Assembly (NCBI RefSeq): GCF_014648635.1
Contig: NZ_BMRM01000029.1
Coordinates: 1-64,000 of the forward strand
DNA from: Streptomyces cinerochromogenes
GTDB lineage: Bacteria; Actinomycetota; Actinomycetes; Streptomycetales; Streptomycetaceae
Direction of reading: 5' to 3'
Length of the DNA stretch: 64,000 bases
Shown here: positions 1 to 8,539 of the stretch, one piece after another
Position numbering within the stretch: the stretch's first letter is position 1
Layout of the letters: the number at the start of each line of letters is the position of its first letter
Translations under genes and position numbers: made by a program
The notes under the pieces: model-generated
What the model was told of the DNA's origin: nothing
Database searches by the model: none
What the model saw: only the letters and a program-made list of their open reading frames with translations

Positions 1-168
1 ATCTTCGTGGACGACCTGCACCAGCGCTACGAGACCGCCTGCGACCCGCGGCTGAACCACAGTCAGTCGCTGGACCTCGCGTTCCTCGTGGCGGAGATGT
101 ACCGGCGGGACGCCGGCCGGCGGTGGCGCGCACCCGCGCCCGGACGAGCGGAAGGAAGGACCCGATGA
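1..168 (+). CDS. Class II DAHP synthase, C-terminal end (partial)
   Basis: The window opens inside this gene; only the last 55 codons are present, ending at TGA 166-168. The visible stretch contains CDPRLNHSQSLDLAFLVAEM, which matches the conserved C-terminal segment of class II (plant/actinobacterial) 3-deoxy-D-arabino-heptulosonate-7-phosphate synthases. The enzyme condenses phosphoenolpyruvate and erythrose 4-phosphate, the first step of the shikimate pathway. The next gene starts inside its stop codon (ATGA, 165-168), so it heads the translationally coupled operon that also encodes shikimate kinase and chorismate synthase. A pathway-dedicated copy is the simplest reading. The family call rests on this short tail only. 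Confidence 0.8.
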   Translation: MFVDDLHQRYETACDPRLNHSQSLDLAFLVAEMYRRDAGRRWRAPAPGRAEGRTR

Positions 169-1076
169 TTCCGCGTACGGTCGCCGTGGTGGGCGGCGGC
201 ACGATCGCGTCCTCGCTGACACTGGCGCTGGCACGCCACGGCGTGCGGGTGCGGCTGGTACCCGAGAACCTGGCCGGGGCCGGGGCGGCCGAAGCCGGGG
301 CCGGCGCTCCGGACCGGCCGGCGGACCTGGCGGTGCTCGCCGTCCCGCCGAGCCGCGTCGCCACCGTCCTCGCGCACTGCCGGCGAGTCGGCTTCGCCGA
401 GGCCTACACCGACATGACCGGCGTGGACGCGACCGCCGGGCGGGACGCCGCGGACGGCCAAGCGACCGGCTCGGCCGATGCGACCGGCTCGGCCGACGCG
501 ACCCGCTCGGACGACTCCGACTACCTCGCCGGGCACCCGCTGACGGACCTCACCGGGTCCGACGCCTCGGCCGGTCTCTTCGAGGGCCGCCCCTGGGTGC
601 TCGCCCCGACCCCGGCCACCTCCCGGGAGACCCTCAACCGCGTCCTGGGGCTGACCGCGCTCTGCGGTGCCGTCCCCGTCGTCATGGACCACGCGTCCCA
701 CGACGCGGCGATGGCCCGGACCGCACACGCCCCGCGCCTGCTCACCGCCCTCCTGGCCGCCCGCTTCCACCCCCCGCAGCCGCACCTGCTGCGGCTGACG
801 GAGCCGGACCTGTGCGAGCTGCTGCGCCCCGCGGACCTGGACACGGAGCTGTGGAGCGACCTGCTGCGCGGCAACGCCGCCGCGGTGTCCGCCGTCCTGC
901 GCGAGGTGAGCGCCGACCTCGACGTCCTGCTCGCCGCGCTGGAGGGCGTGGACTCACCGGACGCCACCGACCGGGAGCAGAGCCGGAAACAGCTGGCGCA
1001 CCTTCTGGAGCAGGGCAGGGACGGGTACGCCGCGGTCGCGGCGCACCACTCCGGCCGGGCGGGGGGTGTCCGTTGA
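165..1076 (+). CDS. Prephenate/arogenate dehydrogenase-like protein
   Basis: A 303-residue protein. The N-terminus has a Rossmann NAD(P)-binding stretch (VAVVGGGTIASS, residues about 6-17), then VLAVPP, a GHPLTDLTG segment like the prephenate dehydrogenase HP motif, and MDHASHDAAMA followed by TAHAPR, a degenerate form of the family SHLPH motif. Members oxidatively decarboxylate prephenate or arogenate to the 4-hydroxyphenyl product. Antibiotic clusters often carry such a copy to supply 4-hydroxyphenylpyruvate or tyrosine. A six-residue repeat (ATGSAD) encoded by tandem DNA repeats interrupts the region around residue 100. The start is the ATG overlapping the upstream stop. Because SHLPH is altered, the true substrate may be another cyclohexadienyl acid. 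Confidence 0.75.
   Translation: MIPRTVAVVGGGTIASSLTLALARHGVRVRLVPENLAGAGAAEAGAGAPDRPADLAVLAVPPSRVATVLAHCRRVGFAEAYTDMTGVDATAGRDAADGQATGSADATGSADATRSDDSDYLAGHPLTDLTGSDASAGLFEGRPWVLAPTPATSRETLNRVLGLTALCGAVPVVMDHASHDAAMARTAHAPRLLTALLAARFHPPQPHLLRLTEPDLCELLRPADLDTELWSDLLRGNAAAVSAVLREVSADLDVLLAALEGVDSPDATDREQSRKQLAHLLEQGRDGYAAVAAHHSGRAGGVR
462..515 (+). repeat. Short 18-bp tandem repeat inside the dehydrogenase gene
   Basis: Two near-identical 18-bp units (462-479 and 480-497) and a degenerate third (498-515) encode ATGSAD, ATGSAD and ATRSDD. The repeat keeps the frame and falls in a probable surface loop, so it looks like slippage tolerated by the protein. Confidence 0.75.
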
Positions 1077-2257
1077 GCGGGCTGCGTTGGCTGACCGCGG
1101 GCGAGTCGCACGGTCCCGCGCTGGTCGCGACGCTGGAGGGTCTTCCCGCCGGCGTGCCGATCACCACGGAGACGGTGGCGGACCACCTGGCGCGGCGGCG
1201 GCTCGGCTACGGCCGCGGTGCGCGGATGAAGTTCGAGCGGGACGAGGTCACCTTCCTGGGCGGGGTGCGGCACGGCCTGACGTTGGGCTCCCCGGTCGCG
1301 GTCATGGTGGGCAACACCGAGTGGCCGAAGTGGGAGCAGGTCATGGCGGCCGACCCGGTCGACCCGGAGGTGCTGGCGGGTCTGGCCCGCAACGCCCCCC
1401 TGACCCGGCCGCGTCCGGGCCACGCGGACCTGGCGGGCATGCAGAAGTACGGCTTCGACGAGGCCCGCCCGGTCCTGGAGCGCGCCTCGGCCCGGGAGAC
1501 CGCGGCGCGGGTGGCGCTGGGCGCGGTGGCCCGGTCGTACCTGAAGGAGACGGCCGGTATCGAGATCGTCAGCCACGTCGTGGAGCTGGCCGGCGCCCGG
1601 GCCCCCTACGGGGTCCACCCGACTCCGGGCGACGTCGCCCGGCTGGACGCGGATCCGGTGCGCTGCCTGGACGCGGACGCCTCGAAGGCGATGGTCGCGG
1701 AGATCGACCGGGCCCACGAGGACGGGGACACGCTCGGTGGTGTGGTGGAGGTCCTGGCCTACGGTGTTCCCGTCGGGCTCGGCTCCCACGTCCACTGGGA
1801 CCGGCGCCTGGACGCCCGGCTGGCCGCCGCCCTGATGGGCATCCAGGCGATCAAGGGGGTCGAGGTCGGGGACGGTTTCGAGCTGGCCCGGGTGCCCGGC
1901 TCGCAGGCGCACGACGAGATCGTCCCCGCCCCGGGGGGCATCCGGCGGGCGTCGGGCCGTTCGGGCGGCACCGAGGGCGGCCTGAGCACGGGTGAGCTGC
2001 TGCGGGTGCGGGCGGCGATGAAGCCGATCGCGACCGTGCCGCGGGCGCTGGCCACGGTGGACGTGGCCACCGGCGAACCCGCCCAGGCCCACCACCAGCG
2101 CTCGGACGTGTGCGCGGTGCCGGCCGCCGGGATCGTCGCCGAGGCGATGGCGGCGCTGGTCCTCGCGGACGCCGTCGCGGAGAAGTTCGGCGGCGACAGC
2201 GTCCCCGAGACCCGCCGCAACGTCCGGTCCTACCTCGACAGCCTGGGGATCAGGTGA
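1073..2257 (+). CDS. aroC: Chorismate synthase
   Basis: Converts 5-enolpyruvylshikimate 3-phosphate to chorismate using reduced FMN. The 394-residue length is typical. Signature stretches are visible: LRWLTAGESHGPAL at the N-terminus, the RPGHADLAGMQKYGF region with the following ASARETAARVALG, and the C-terminal GEPAQAHHQRSDVCAVPAAG. The start is a TTG at 1073 whose last two bases open the upstream TGA (TTGA), placing the protein start at the family-typical position. It is encoded between a prephenate-type dehydrogenase and shikimate kinase, so it is probably a second, pathway-specific copy beside the housekeeping one. Confidence 0.96.
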   Translation: MSGLRWLTAGESHGPALVATLEGLPAGVPITTETVADHLARRRLGYGRGARMKFERDEVTFLGGVRHGLTLGSPVAVMVGNTEWPKWEQVMAADPVDPEVLAGLARNAPLTRPRPGHADLAGMQKYGFDEARPVLERASARETAARVALGAVARSYLKETAGIEIVSHVVELAGARAPYGVHPTPGDVARLDADPVRCLDADASKAMVAEIDRAHEDGDTLGGVVEVLAYGVPVGLGSHVHWDRRLDARLAAALMGIQAIKGVEVGDGFELARVPGSQAHDEIVPAPGGIRRASGRSGGTEGGLSTGELLRVRAAMKPIATVPRALATVDVATGEPAQAHHQRSDVCAVPAAGIVAEAMAALVLADAVAEKFGGDSVPETRRNVRSYLDSLGIR

Positions 2258-2772
2258 GCGGCGTGCCCGCGGTCGTCCTGGTCGGGCCGATGGGGGTGGG
2301 CAAGTCCACCGTCGGGCGGCTGCTCGCAGGGCGTCTGGGCGTGGGCTACCGGGACACCGACGAGGACATCGTCACCGCGCAGGGCCGCGCCATCGCCGAG
2401 ATCTTCGTCGACGAGGGCGAGGCGGCCTTCCGTGCCATCGAGAAGGCCGCCGTACGGGCCGCGCTCACCGAGCACGACGGTGTGCTGGCGCTCGGCGGAG
2501 GCGCGGTCCTCGACCCGGACACGCGCGCGCTGCTCGCCGGCCACCGGGTGGTCTACCTCTCCATGCGGGCCGAGGAGGCCGTCCGGCGCGCCGCGCTCGA
2601 CGAGGCCCGCCCGCTGCTGGCGGTCAACCCGCGCAGGCGGTGGCGGGAGCTGATGGAGGCACGCCGGCACCTGTACGAGGAGGTCGCCACCGCGGTGGTG
2701 GCGACGGACGGCCGTACCCCCGAAGAGGTCACCCAGGCAGCCCTGGACGCACTGGAGGAGAAACAGACGTGA
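2254..2772 (+). CDS. aroK: Shikimate kinase
   Basis: Phosphorylates shikimate at the 3-hydroxyl with ATP. The 172-residue protein has the Walker A GPMGVGKSTVG near residue 12, the DTDEDI shikimate-binding Asp, the FRAIE segment and the conserved LGGGAVLD. Arg residues of the lid (EARPLLA) are present. Start is GTG 2254 in a GTGA overlap with aroC. In streptomycetes aroK normally sits with aroB in the primary aro operon; here it follows aroC inside a biosynthetic operon with no aroB visible. Confidence 0.94.
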   Translation: MSGVPAVVLVGPMGVGKSTVGRLLAGRLGVGYRDTDEDIVTAQGRAIAEIFVDEGEAAFRAIEKAAVRAALTEHDGVLALGGGAVLDPDTRALLAGHRVVYLSMRAEEAVRRAALDEARPLLAVNPRRRWRELMEARRHLYEEVATAVVATDGRTPEEVTQAALDALEEKQT

Positions 2773-3398
2773 CGGATCGTCAGTTCTACGTCCTGCTGGG
2801 CCCCGACGGCGCCGGGAAGTCCTCCGTGATGGCGAAGCTGTCCGCGGCACTGCCCGGCTGGCGGACCCTGTCCACCGACGACGAGCTGGTGGCCGGGAGG
2901 CACGGGCTGATCACCCGGTTGCGGCGCAGCGTCGTCGAGGACGTCCTGCCGGAACTCGGCCGGGCGTACTCCGTCGACTTCCTCGCCCACCTGCTCGGCA
3001 CCGCGGTCGTCCACCTGCGGGACCAGCTGGAACGGCAGGACCCGCGGACACCGGTCCTGATGGACTCCTACTACTACAAGATCCTCGCCAAGTGCCGGCT
3101 CGCCGGTCTCACGACCCACCCGCTGTACGGCTGGTGGCGTTCCTTCCCGCAGCCGCGCGCGGTGATCTACCTGGACGTGTCGCCGGAGACCGCCTGGCGC
3201 CGCTCGGGCCGGGGCACCCGCCTCAACCCCCTGGAGCACTTCGGTCCCCGGCCCGAGTGGTTCGGCTTCGAGAGCTACCAGAAGAACCTGCGGAAGCTGA
3301 TGCTGGAGGAGACCGGGCGGCTGCCGGTGACGGTGATCGAGGAGAGCACCGGGACCGACACCACCGTGGCGGCCGTACGCAAGGCGCTCGCCGCATGA
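2769..3398 (+). CDS. P-loop kinase, thymidylate-kinase-like
   Basis: A 209-residue protein with a Walker A motif (LLGPDGAGKSSV, near residue 8) and an LID-like Arg-rich stretch (WRRSGRGTR) as in dTMP-kinase-type nucleoside monophosphate kinases. The DRH/DRY thymidylate-binding signature is not evident; DSYYYKILAK occupies that area. Start is GTG 2769, GTGA overlap with aroK. Its place between shikimate kinase and an adenylating ligase suggests it phosphorylates a pathway intermediate or acts as a self-protection kinase, but the substrate cannot be read from the sequence. Confidence 0.7.
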   Translation: MTDRQFYVLLGPDGAGKSSVMAKLSAALPGWRTLSTDDELVAGRHGLITRLRRSVVEDVLPELGRAYSVDFLAHLLGTAVVHLRDQLERQDPRTPVLMDSYYYKILAKCRLAGLTTHPLYGWWRSFPQPRAVIYLDVSPETAWRRSGRGTRLNPLEHFGPRPEWFGFESYQKNLRKLMLEETGRLPVTVIEESTGTDTTVAAVRKALAA

Positions 3399-5095
3399 GC
3401 GCGGACCTGGGCTGGGGCGCCCCCGGCCACGCCGAACGCTACCGCCGGCGCGTCCTCGCCGAACAGGCGCGGCTCACCGCCGAGCTGGCCGACCTGCCGG
3501 GCCGGCAGCAGAGCGTGCTGACCGACCTCCTGGACTTCAACCGCGCGACCGAGTTCGGCCGGCGGCACGACTTCGCCGCGATCCGCACCCTGGAGGACTT
3601 CCGGGCGGCCGTACCGATCCAGGACTACGCGGCCCACGCCCCGTGGATCGAGCGCATGGCCGCGGGGGAGCCCGGCGTCCTCACCGCCGACGCCCCGGTG
3701 GTCTACTTCACCAGCAGCGGAAGCACCGGGGCCCACAAGAAGATCCCGGTCACCCGGCGCTTCATGAAGACCGTGTTCTTCCCCTTCTACTACGCGGCCT
3801 GGGCACCGCTGATCGAGAGCTTCCCGGAGCTCATGGACCGGCCCGACGCGATGCTCAACCTCAAGCACGACCCGCCGGCCGCCCCTCCGGTCACCGCCGA
3901 CGGCCACCCCCACGTCGGCGCCAGCCAGGTCGATTTCGGCACCGCGTTCGGTGAGCCGCTCGCGGCGGAGATGGGCACCGCCGCGCCCTGGGCCGCGCTG
4001 CGCGCGGCCGTGGCACCCGACGACCACCTCGAACGGATGTACCTGCGGCTGCGGCTGGCGGTGCACAGCGACGTCCGCGGCCTCATCGGCATCAACCCGG
4101 CGGTGCTCGCGGCCGTGCCGTACCTGCTGGGGCTGTGGTGGCAGCGCATCGTCAAGGAGGTGCGCGACGGCACCCTCGGAGGCGTGCCGTACGGGCCCGG
4201 CGATCCCGCGCTGGCCGCCCGGCTGGAGGCGCTCGCCGACTCCTCCGGGCAGGTGCGGCCCGGTGACGTCTGGCCGCGGATCCGCGCCCTGTTCGGGTGG
4301 ACGACCGGCGTGGCCTCCCTGTACCTGCCCGCCCTGCGCGAGCGGTTCGGGTCCTCGGTCGCCGCCCTGCCCGCACCCGTGGCCGCGTCGGAGGGGCCGG
4401 TGGCGGTGCCCCTCGACACGCACCCCACAGCGGGCACCCTCATCCCCTCCGCCTGCGTGTACGAGTTCGCCGACGCCGACGACGACCTCCGGCCCGACAC
4501 CGCGACCCTCCTCCCGCAGGACCTCGAACCGGACCGCGACTACCACGTCGTCTTCAGCCACGTCGGAGGCCTGTACCGGTACGCCGTCGGCGACGTCGTC
4601 CGGGTGGTGGACCGGGTCCGGGGCGTTCCGCGCCTGATGTACGCCGGCCGGTCCACCCGCTCGGACGCGGCCGGTGAACGGCTGCGCGAGGCGCAGGTGG
4701 TCCGGGCGCTGCAGGAGGCCCTGGCCGGCGCCGGCGTCACCGCGCGCAACGTCGCCTGCCGCGTCGCCGAACCCGCCGGCGGGCCGCCCCGGTACCAGTT
4801 CGCGGTCGCCCCGGAGACCCCCTGGCCGGCGGACGCCCCCGCGCGGTTCACCGCCCTGCTCGACACGGCGCTCGGCGGCCAGTCCGCCGGCTACGCGCGG
4901 GCCCTGCGGGACCGCCGCCTCGGCGGGGCGGAGCTGCGGCTGCTGCACCCCGACAGCTTCCAGCGGGACTGGCACGCGCGCGTGGCCGACGGCAACCGGC
5001 CCGCCCAGGTGAAGGACCGGCTGTTCCGGCAGGAAGAACCCCAGTGGCGACGACTGGTCGCCGCGTCCGACGCACCACGAGGAGAAGGCACGTGA
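3395..5095 (+). CDS. GH3-family acyl acid amide synthetase
   Basis: A 566-residue member of the GH3 branch of adenylate-forming enzymes, which activate a carboxylic acid as acyl-AMP and join it to an amino acid or amine. The ATP-binding motif YFTSSGSTGAHKKIP lies near residue 105. The C-terminal half has the family block GLYRYAVGDVVRV (about 390-403), then a YAGRS element and GERLREAQV, the counterpart of the GH3 EKL-E-V motif. Start is ATG 3395, overlapping the kinase stop. In an operon that makes chorismate and possibly a 4-hydroxyphenyl acid, it probably forms an amide bond to an aromatic or cyclohexenyl acid. Confidence 0.9.
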   Translation: MSADLGWGAPGHAERYRRRVLAEQARLTAELADLPGRQQSVLTDLLDFNRATEFGRRHDFAAIRTLEDFRAAVPIQDYAAHAPWIERMAAGEPGVLTADAPVVYFTSSGSTGAHKKIPVTRRFMKTVFFPFYYAAWAPLIESFPELMDRPDAMLNLKHDPPAAPPVTADGHPHVGASQVDFGTAFGEPLAAEMGTAAPWAALRAAVAPDDHLERMYLRLRLAVHSDVRGLIGINPAVLAAVPYLLGLWWQRIVKEVRDGTLGGVPYGPGDPALAARLEALADSSGQVRPGDVWPRIRALFGWTTGVASLYLPALRERFGSSVAALPAPVAASEGPVAVPLDTHPTAGTLIPSACVYEFADADDDLRPDTATLLPQDLEPDRDYHVVFSHVGGLYRYAVGDVVRVVDRVRGVPRLMYAGRSTRSDAAGERLREAQVVRALQEALAGAGVTARNVACRVAEPAGGPPRYQFAVAPETPWPADAPARFTALLDTALGGQSAGYARALRDRRLGGAELRLLHPDSFQRDWHARVADGNRPAQVKDRLFRQEEPQWRRLVAASDAPRGEGT

Positions 5096-5958
5096 CGCAC
5101 GTCCTGGACCCCGCCGACCCCGTCGAGAAGACCGCCCTGCTCACCGCCGCCCTGCGCGCCGCGGAGAGCCTCCGCGAGGACCGGCTCTACACGGACCCGT
5201 ACGCGGCCACACTGGTCGGCGACGCGGGGCCCCGGCTCCTGGCGGAGATCCGTGCCGCGACCTTCCCGCCGGACCGGCCGCGCTCCATCCCGAGCACCCC
5301 GGACTACAACGCCATCCGGACCCGGTTCTTCGACGACTTCCTCCAGCGGGCCGTCGGCGAGACCGGCACGGCCCAGCTCGTCATGGCCCCCGCCGGCATG
5401 GACTCCCGCGCCTACCGGCTGGACTGGCCCGCGCACCTGCGGTACTTCGAGGTCGACCGCCCGGCCGTGCTCGCGTTCAAGGAGGAGCGGCTGCGCGGTG
5501 CCACCCCCCGCGTCGATCACGTCACCGTCGCCGTCGACCTCACCGCCGACGACTGGGAGGACCGGCTCCGCGCCGCCGGCTACGACCCGGACGCGCCCTC
5601 CGTGTGGATGCTCGAGGGGCTGCTGTACTACATCCCCGAGCACGACGCCCGCCGCATGCTGGAACGGGTCGCCGCCTTCTGCGCCCCCGGCAGCCTCGTC
5701 GCCGCCGACCTCGTCAACGCGGCGGCCCTCACGCTGCCGCACATGCGCCCCCTGCTGGACGTGTTCGCGGGCTGGGGCTGTCCCTGGCTGTTCGGCAGCG
5801 ACGAACCCGAGGCGCTGTTCGGGCAGTACGGCTTCGACGTGACCGCGGTCCAGCCCGGCGAGCCGGGAGCCGACTTCGGACGCTGGCCCGACCCGGTCCC
5901 CGACCGCTGCGTGAAGGACGTCCGGCGGGTCTTCTTCGTCCACGGCCGGCGCCGATGA
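5092..5958 (+). CDS. SAM-dependent methyltransferase, leucine-carboxyl-methyltransferase-like
   Basis: A 288-residue protein of the LCMT-like family common in actinobacteria. The N-terminal half has TALLTAALRAAES and DPYAATL, followed by VMAPAGMDSRAYRLDW and RYFEVDRPAVLAFKEE, which form the SAM site with the acidic FEVD ribose-binding strand. VWMLEGLLYYIPE is also diagnostic. Characterised relatives methylate oxygen atoms, including carboxyls. Start is GTG 5092 (GTGA with the GH3 gene). Methylation of a pathway carboxyl or hydroxyl is likely. Confidence 0.88.
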   Translation: MTHVLDPADPVEKTALLTAALRAAESLREDRLYTDPYAATLVGDAGPRLLAEIRAATFPPDRPRSIPSTPDYNAIRTRFFDDFLQRAVGETGTAQLVMAPAGMDSRAYRLDWPAHLRYFEVDRPAVLAFKEERLRGATPRVDHVTVAVDLTADDWEDRLRAAGYDPDAPSVWMLEGLLYYIPEHDARRMLERVAAFCAPGSLVAADLVNAAALTLPHMRPLLDVFAGWGCPWLFGSDEPEALFGQYGFDVTAVQPGEPGADFGRWPDPVPDRCVKDVRRVFFVHGRRR

Positions 5959-7370
5959 CCCGGCCGGTCGTGGTGGCCGGCGGCAGCGTGGCCGGACTCG
6001 CCTGCGCCCTCGCCCTGGGCCGGCGCGGCTTCCCGGTCACGGTGCTGGAACAGGCGCCGCCGCCCCCCGAGGGCCCCGCGCAGCGGGCGGCCGACCGGTG
6101 GCACCGGCCCACCGTCGCGCAGCACGGCCACTCCCACGTCCTCACCTCGCTCGGGGTGCGGGTGCTGCGCGAGCACGCCCCCGACGTGCTCGACGCCGCC
6201 CTCGGCGCCGGCGCCCGCCTCCTCGACCTCACCGACGCGGCACCCGACCGGCTGGACGACGACGAACTGGTGGCCCTCGCCGTACGCCGCCCGGTCCTCG
6301 AACTCGTCCTGCGGCAGGCGGTACGGTCCCTGCCCGGCGTCACGCTCGGCCACCGCGTCACCGTACGGGGCCTGTCCACGGCGGGCCGCCGGGTGACCGG
6401 GGCCGTCACCGGCGACGGCGCGCACCTCCCGGCGCACGCCGTGGTGGACGCCACCGGACGCCGGGGGGCCTGGCGGGCCTGGCTGGCGGCCGCGGGTCTG
6501 CCCGTCCCCGCCGAGCTGACCGCGCCCACCCGCGTCCGCGGCTTCACCCGCTTCTACCGGCAGACGTCCCCCGGCCCGCTGCCCGGCCCGCTCAACCGCG
6601 GCAACGCGGCCGGCGGGATCTGGGGCCACTACGCGGCCGTGGCGCACCCCGCCGACAACGGCACCTACGCCCTCACGCTCGGCGTGCCCACGCGGGACCC
6701 CGCCACGACCGGCCTGCGCCACCCGTCCGCGTTCACCCGGGTGGCCCGCCTCTCGCCGTACGTCGCCGCCTGGGCCGACCCCGCCGCGGGGGAGCCGACC
6801 GGCCCCGTGCGCCCCATCACCCTGCCCCCCGACATCCTGCGCCCCCAGACCGACGCGCAGGCCGGTCCGGTCGCGGGCCTGTACCCGGTCGGGGACTCCC
6901 TGTGCGTCACCAACCCGCTGTTCGGGCGGGGCATGTCCCTGGCGCTGCACCACGCGTTCCTGCTCGCGGACCTCCTCGACGGCGGGACGGGCCCGGCCGC
7001 GGAGCGGGCGGAGCGGGCGGCGGCGCTCGCCGACCGCGTCTACCGGCCGTGGTACGAGCACGCCGTCCGCGAGGACGCGGCACGCACCGCCCTGTGGCGT
7101 GCGCAGGCCACCGGCGGCCCCCTGCCCGCCACGCCGTCCCCCGACGGCCGCCCGGCCCTCGCCGCCGTCGCGGCCGCGGCCGCCGCCGACACCGTGGTGT
7201 GGCGCGGCCTGACCCGGGTCCTCATGGGCCTGGACACCGCGGAGGACGTCTTCGACGACGAGGTGTTCCGCAAGCGGGTCCGCTCGGCCCCGGCGCCCGC
7301 GGCGCGCGGCCCGCTGCCGCCGACGCGCGCGGAACTGGTCCGCGCCGTCTCCGGCGAGGAGCCCGTATGA
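5955..7370 (+). CDS. FAD-dependent monooxygenase-like oxidoreductase
   Basis: A 471-residue flavoprotein. The N-terminal dinucleotide fold reads VVVAGGSVAGLACALALG with a following beta-strand ending VTVLEQ. A central VVDATGRRG and a C-terminal YPVGDSLCVTNPLFGRGMSLA (split GD motif binding the flavin ribityl chain) place it in the group A flavin monooxygenase/halogenase-like superfamily. Start is ATG 5955 in an ATGA overlap. It could hydroxylate, epoxidise or desaturate a ring intermediate. I do not see the WxWxIP motif of tryptophan halogenases. Confidence 0.85.
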   Translation: MTRPVVVAGGSVAGLACALALGRRGFPVTVLEQAPPPPEGPAQRAADRWHRPTVAQHGHSHVLTSLGVRVLREHAPDVLDAALGAGARLLDLTDAAPDRLDDDELVALAVRRPVLELVLRQAVRSLPGVTLGHRVTVRGLSTAGRRVTGAVTGDGAHLPAHAVVDATGRRGAWRAWLAAAGLPVPAELTAPTRVRGFTRFYRQTSPGPLPGPLNRGNAAGGIWGHYAAVAHPADNGTYALTLGVPTRDPATTGLRHPSAFTRVARLSPYVAAWADPAAGEPTGPVRPITLPPDILRPQTDAQAGPVAGLYPVGDSLCVTNPLFGRGMSLALHHAFLLADLLDGGTGPAAERAERAAALADRVYRPWYEHAVREDAARTALWRAQATGGPLPATPSPDGRPALAAVAAAAAADTVVWRGLTRVLMGLDTAEDVFDDEVFRKRVRSAPAPAARGPLPPTRAELVRAVSGEEPV

Positions 7371-8539
7371 CGCTCCCCGACCACCGGGCCGGCCACCGGG
7401 CCGACCCCCCGGCGGGCCGCACGGCCGAGCGCCCCACCGTCCTGCTCGCTCCCGTCACCGTCACCCCGGCCAAGCCCCTGACCCCCAGCCACCTCAAGGG
7501 CCTGCTGTGGACCGACGTCATGTTCCGGGCCACCGCCCCGCTCGCGGACGTCACCTACCGCTACAGCCCGACCACCTACCACCTCACCGAACAGACCCTG
7601 GGCTTCTGGGAGTTCCTCGACCGCACCCAGGGCGACCTGCCGTACGCCTCGCTGTCGGAGGAGGAGATCGGCGACCTGTACGTCCTGTTCCGCAAGGACA
7701 CGCCCCCGCCGGCCGAGGCGCTGCGCCCCTACGCCCACGAAGTGGAGCGCAACGGCTGGGTCCACCCGGCGAGCGAGCGCGTGCTGCGGCTGTGGACCGC
7801 GCACTACGGCGCCCTCGGCCTCCACGACCCGGGACTGACCCGCCATCAGCCGCCGGGGCTCGGCACGGAGGAGATGGTCGAGCGGCTCGTCACCCTCGGG
7901 ATGGGACTCGACCAGCGGGCCGGCGGCGGACCGGTCTACCTCGACGCCACCCGGTACGGCCTGCCCCTGCGGCAGATCATGACCGCCGACGGGCAGCCCA
8001 ACTACCTCGCCTGCGCCCTGCGCGAACTGCTCCCGCTGGCACCCGCGTACGACGAGGTCGTGCTCCTCCACGACCCCGAGCTGGCCGCCGACTACCTGCT
8101 CCTCCAGAGGGTGCTCGGCGCACTGGGACCGCGGGTGCACCGCGTCCCCGTCGGCCGCGTGCCCATCGACGGGCGGATCCGGTCGGCGCGGCACGGCGGC
8201 TGGCACGACCACACCGCCGGCGCCCTGCTCAGGGCCCTCGGCACGGACGGCGACCCCGACGTACGCCGGCTCGGTGTGCGGCTGTACTTCATCGCCGGCC
8301 TCGGCCCCGGACAGGCCCAGTCGTTCCGCGCCGACCTGCTGCACAAGAGCCTCGACCGGGCCGAACGGCTGCTGCGCCGGGCGGACGGCCACCGGCTCGG
8401 TGGTCCGCAGCTGCACGAGGAACTGCGCCGGCACCGCGGCGCCCACACCCACGTCGATCCCTACCGGCTCACCTCGTCGTTGCTGGCCCGCTCCCGCCGG
8501 GCCCTCGGCCACGACCTGCTCTCCACGGTGTACCTATGA
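7367..8539 (+). CDS. Unrecognised biosynthetic protein, 390 aa
   Basis: I do not recognise a family. The protein is soluble with no signal peptide or membrane segment. Noticeable segments are LTPSHLKGLLWTDVMFRAT near the N-terminus, VYLDATRYGLPLRQIMTADG and LREL in the middle, DEVVLLHDPELAADYLLL, a histidine-rich RHGGWHDHTAG, and LYFIAGLGPGQAQSF. The alternation of short hydrophobic strands with polar loops suggests an alpha/beta enzyme fold. It overlaps both neighbours by 4 bases, so it is expressed stoichiometrically with the flavoprotein and the next unknown protein. Confidence 0.85.
   Translation: MTLPDHRAGHRADPPAGRTAERPTVLLAPVTVTPAKPLTPSHLKGLLWTDVMFRATAPLADVTYRYSPTTYHLTEQTLGFWEFLDRTQGDLPYASLSEEEIGDLYVLFRKDTPPPAEALRPYAHEVERNGWVHPASERVLRLWTAHYGALGLHDPGLTRHQPPGLGTEEMVERLVTLGMGLDQRAGGGPVYLDATRYGLPLRQIMTADGQPNYLACALRELLPLAPAYDEVVLLHDPELAADYLLLQRVLGALGPRVHRVPVGRVPIDGRIRSARHGGWHDHTAGALLRALGTDGDPDVRRLGVRLYFIAGLGPGQAQSFRADLLHKSLDRAERLLRRADGHRLGGPQLHEELRRHRGAHTHVDPYRLTSSLLARSRRALGHDLLSTVYL

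Noticed and set aside
521..2095. Antisense frame opposite the dehydrogenase and chorismate synthase genes
   Set aside because: A shadow of two recognised genes with no plausible domain.
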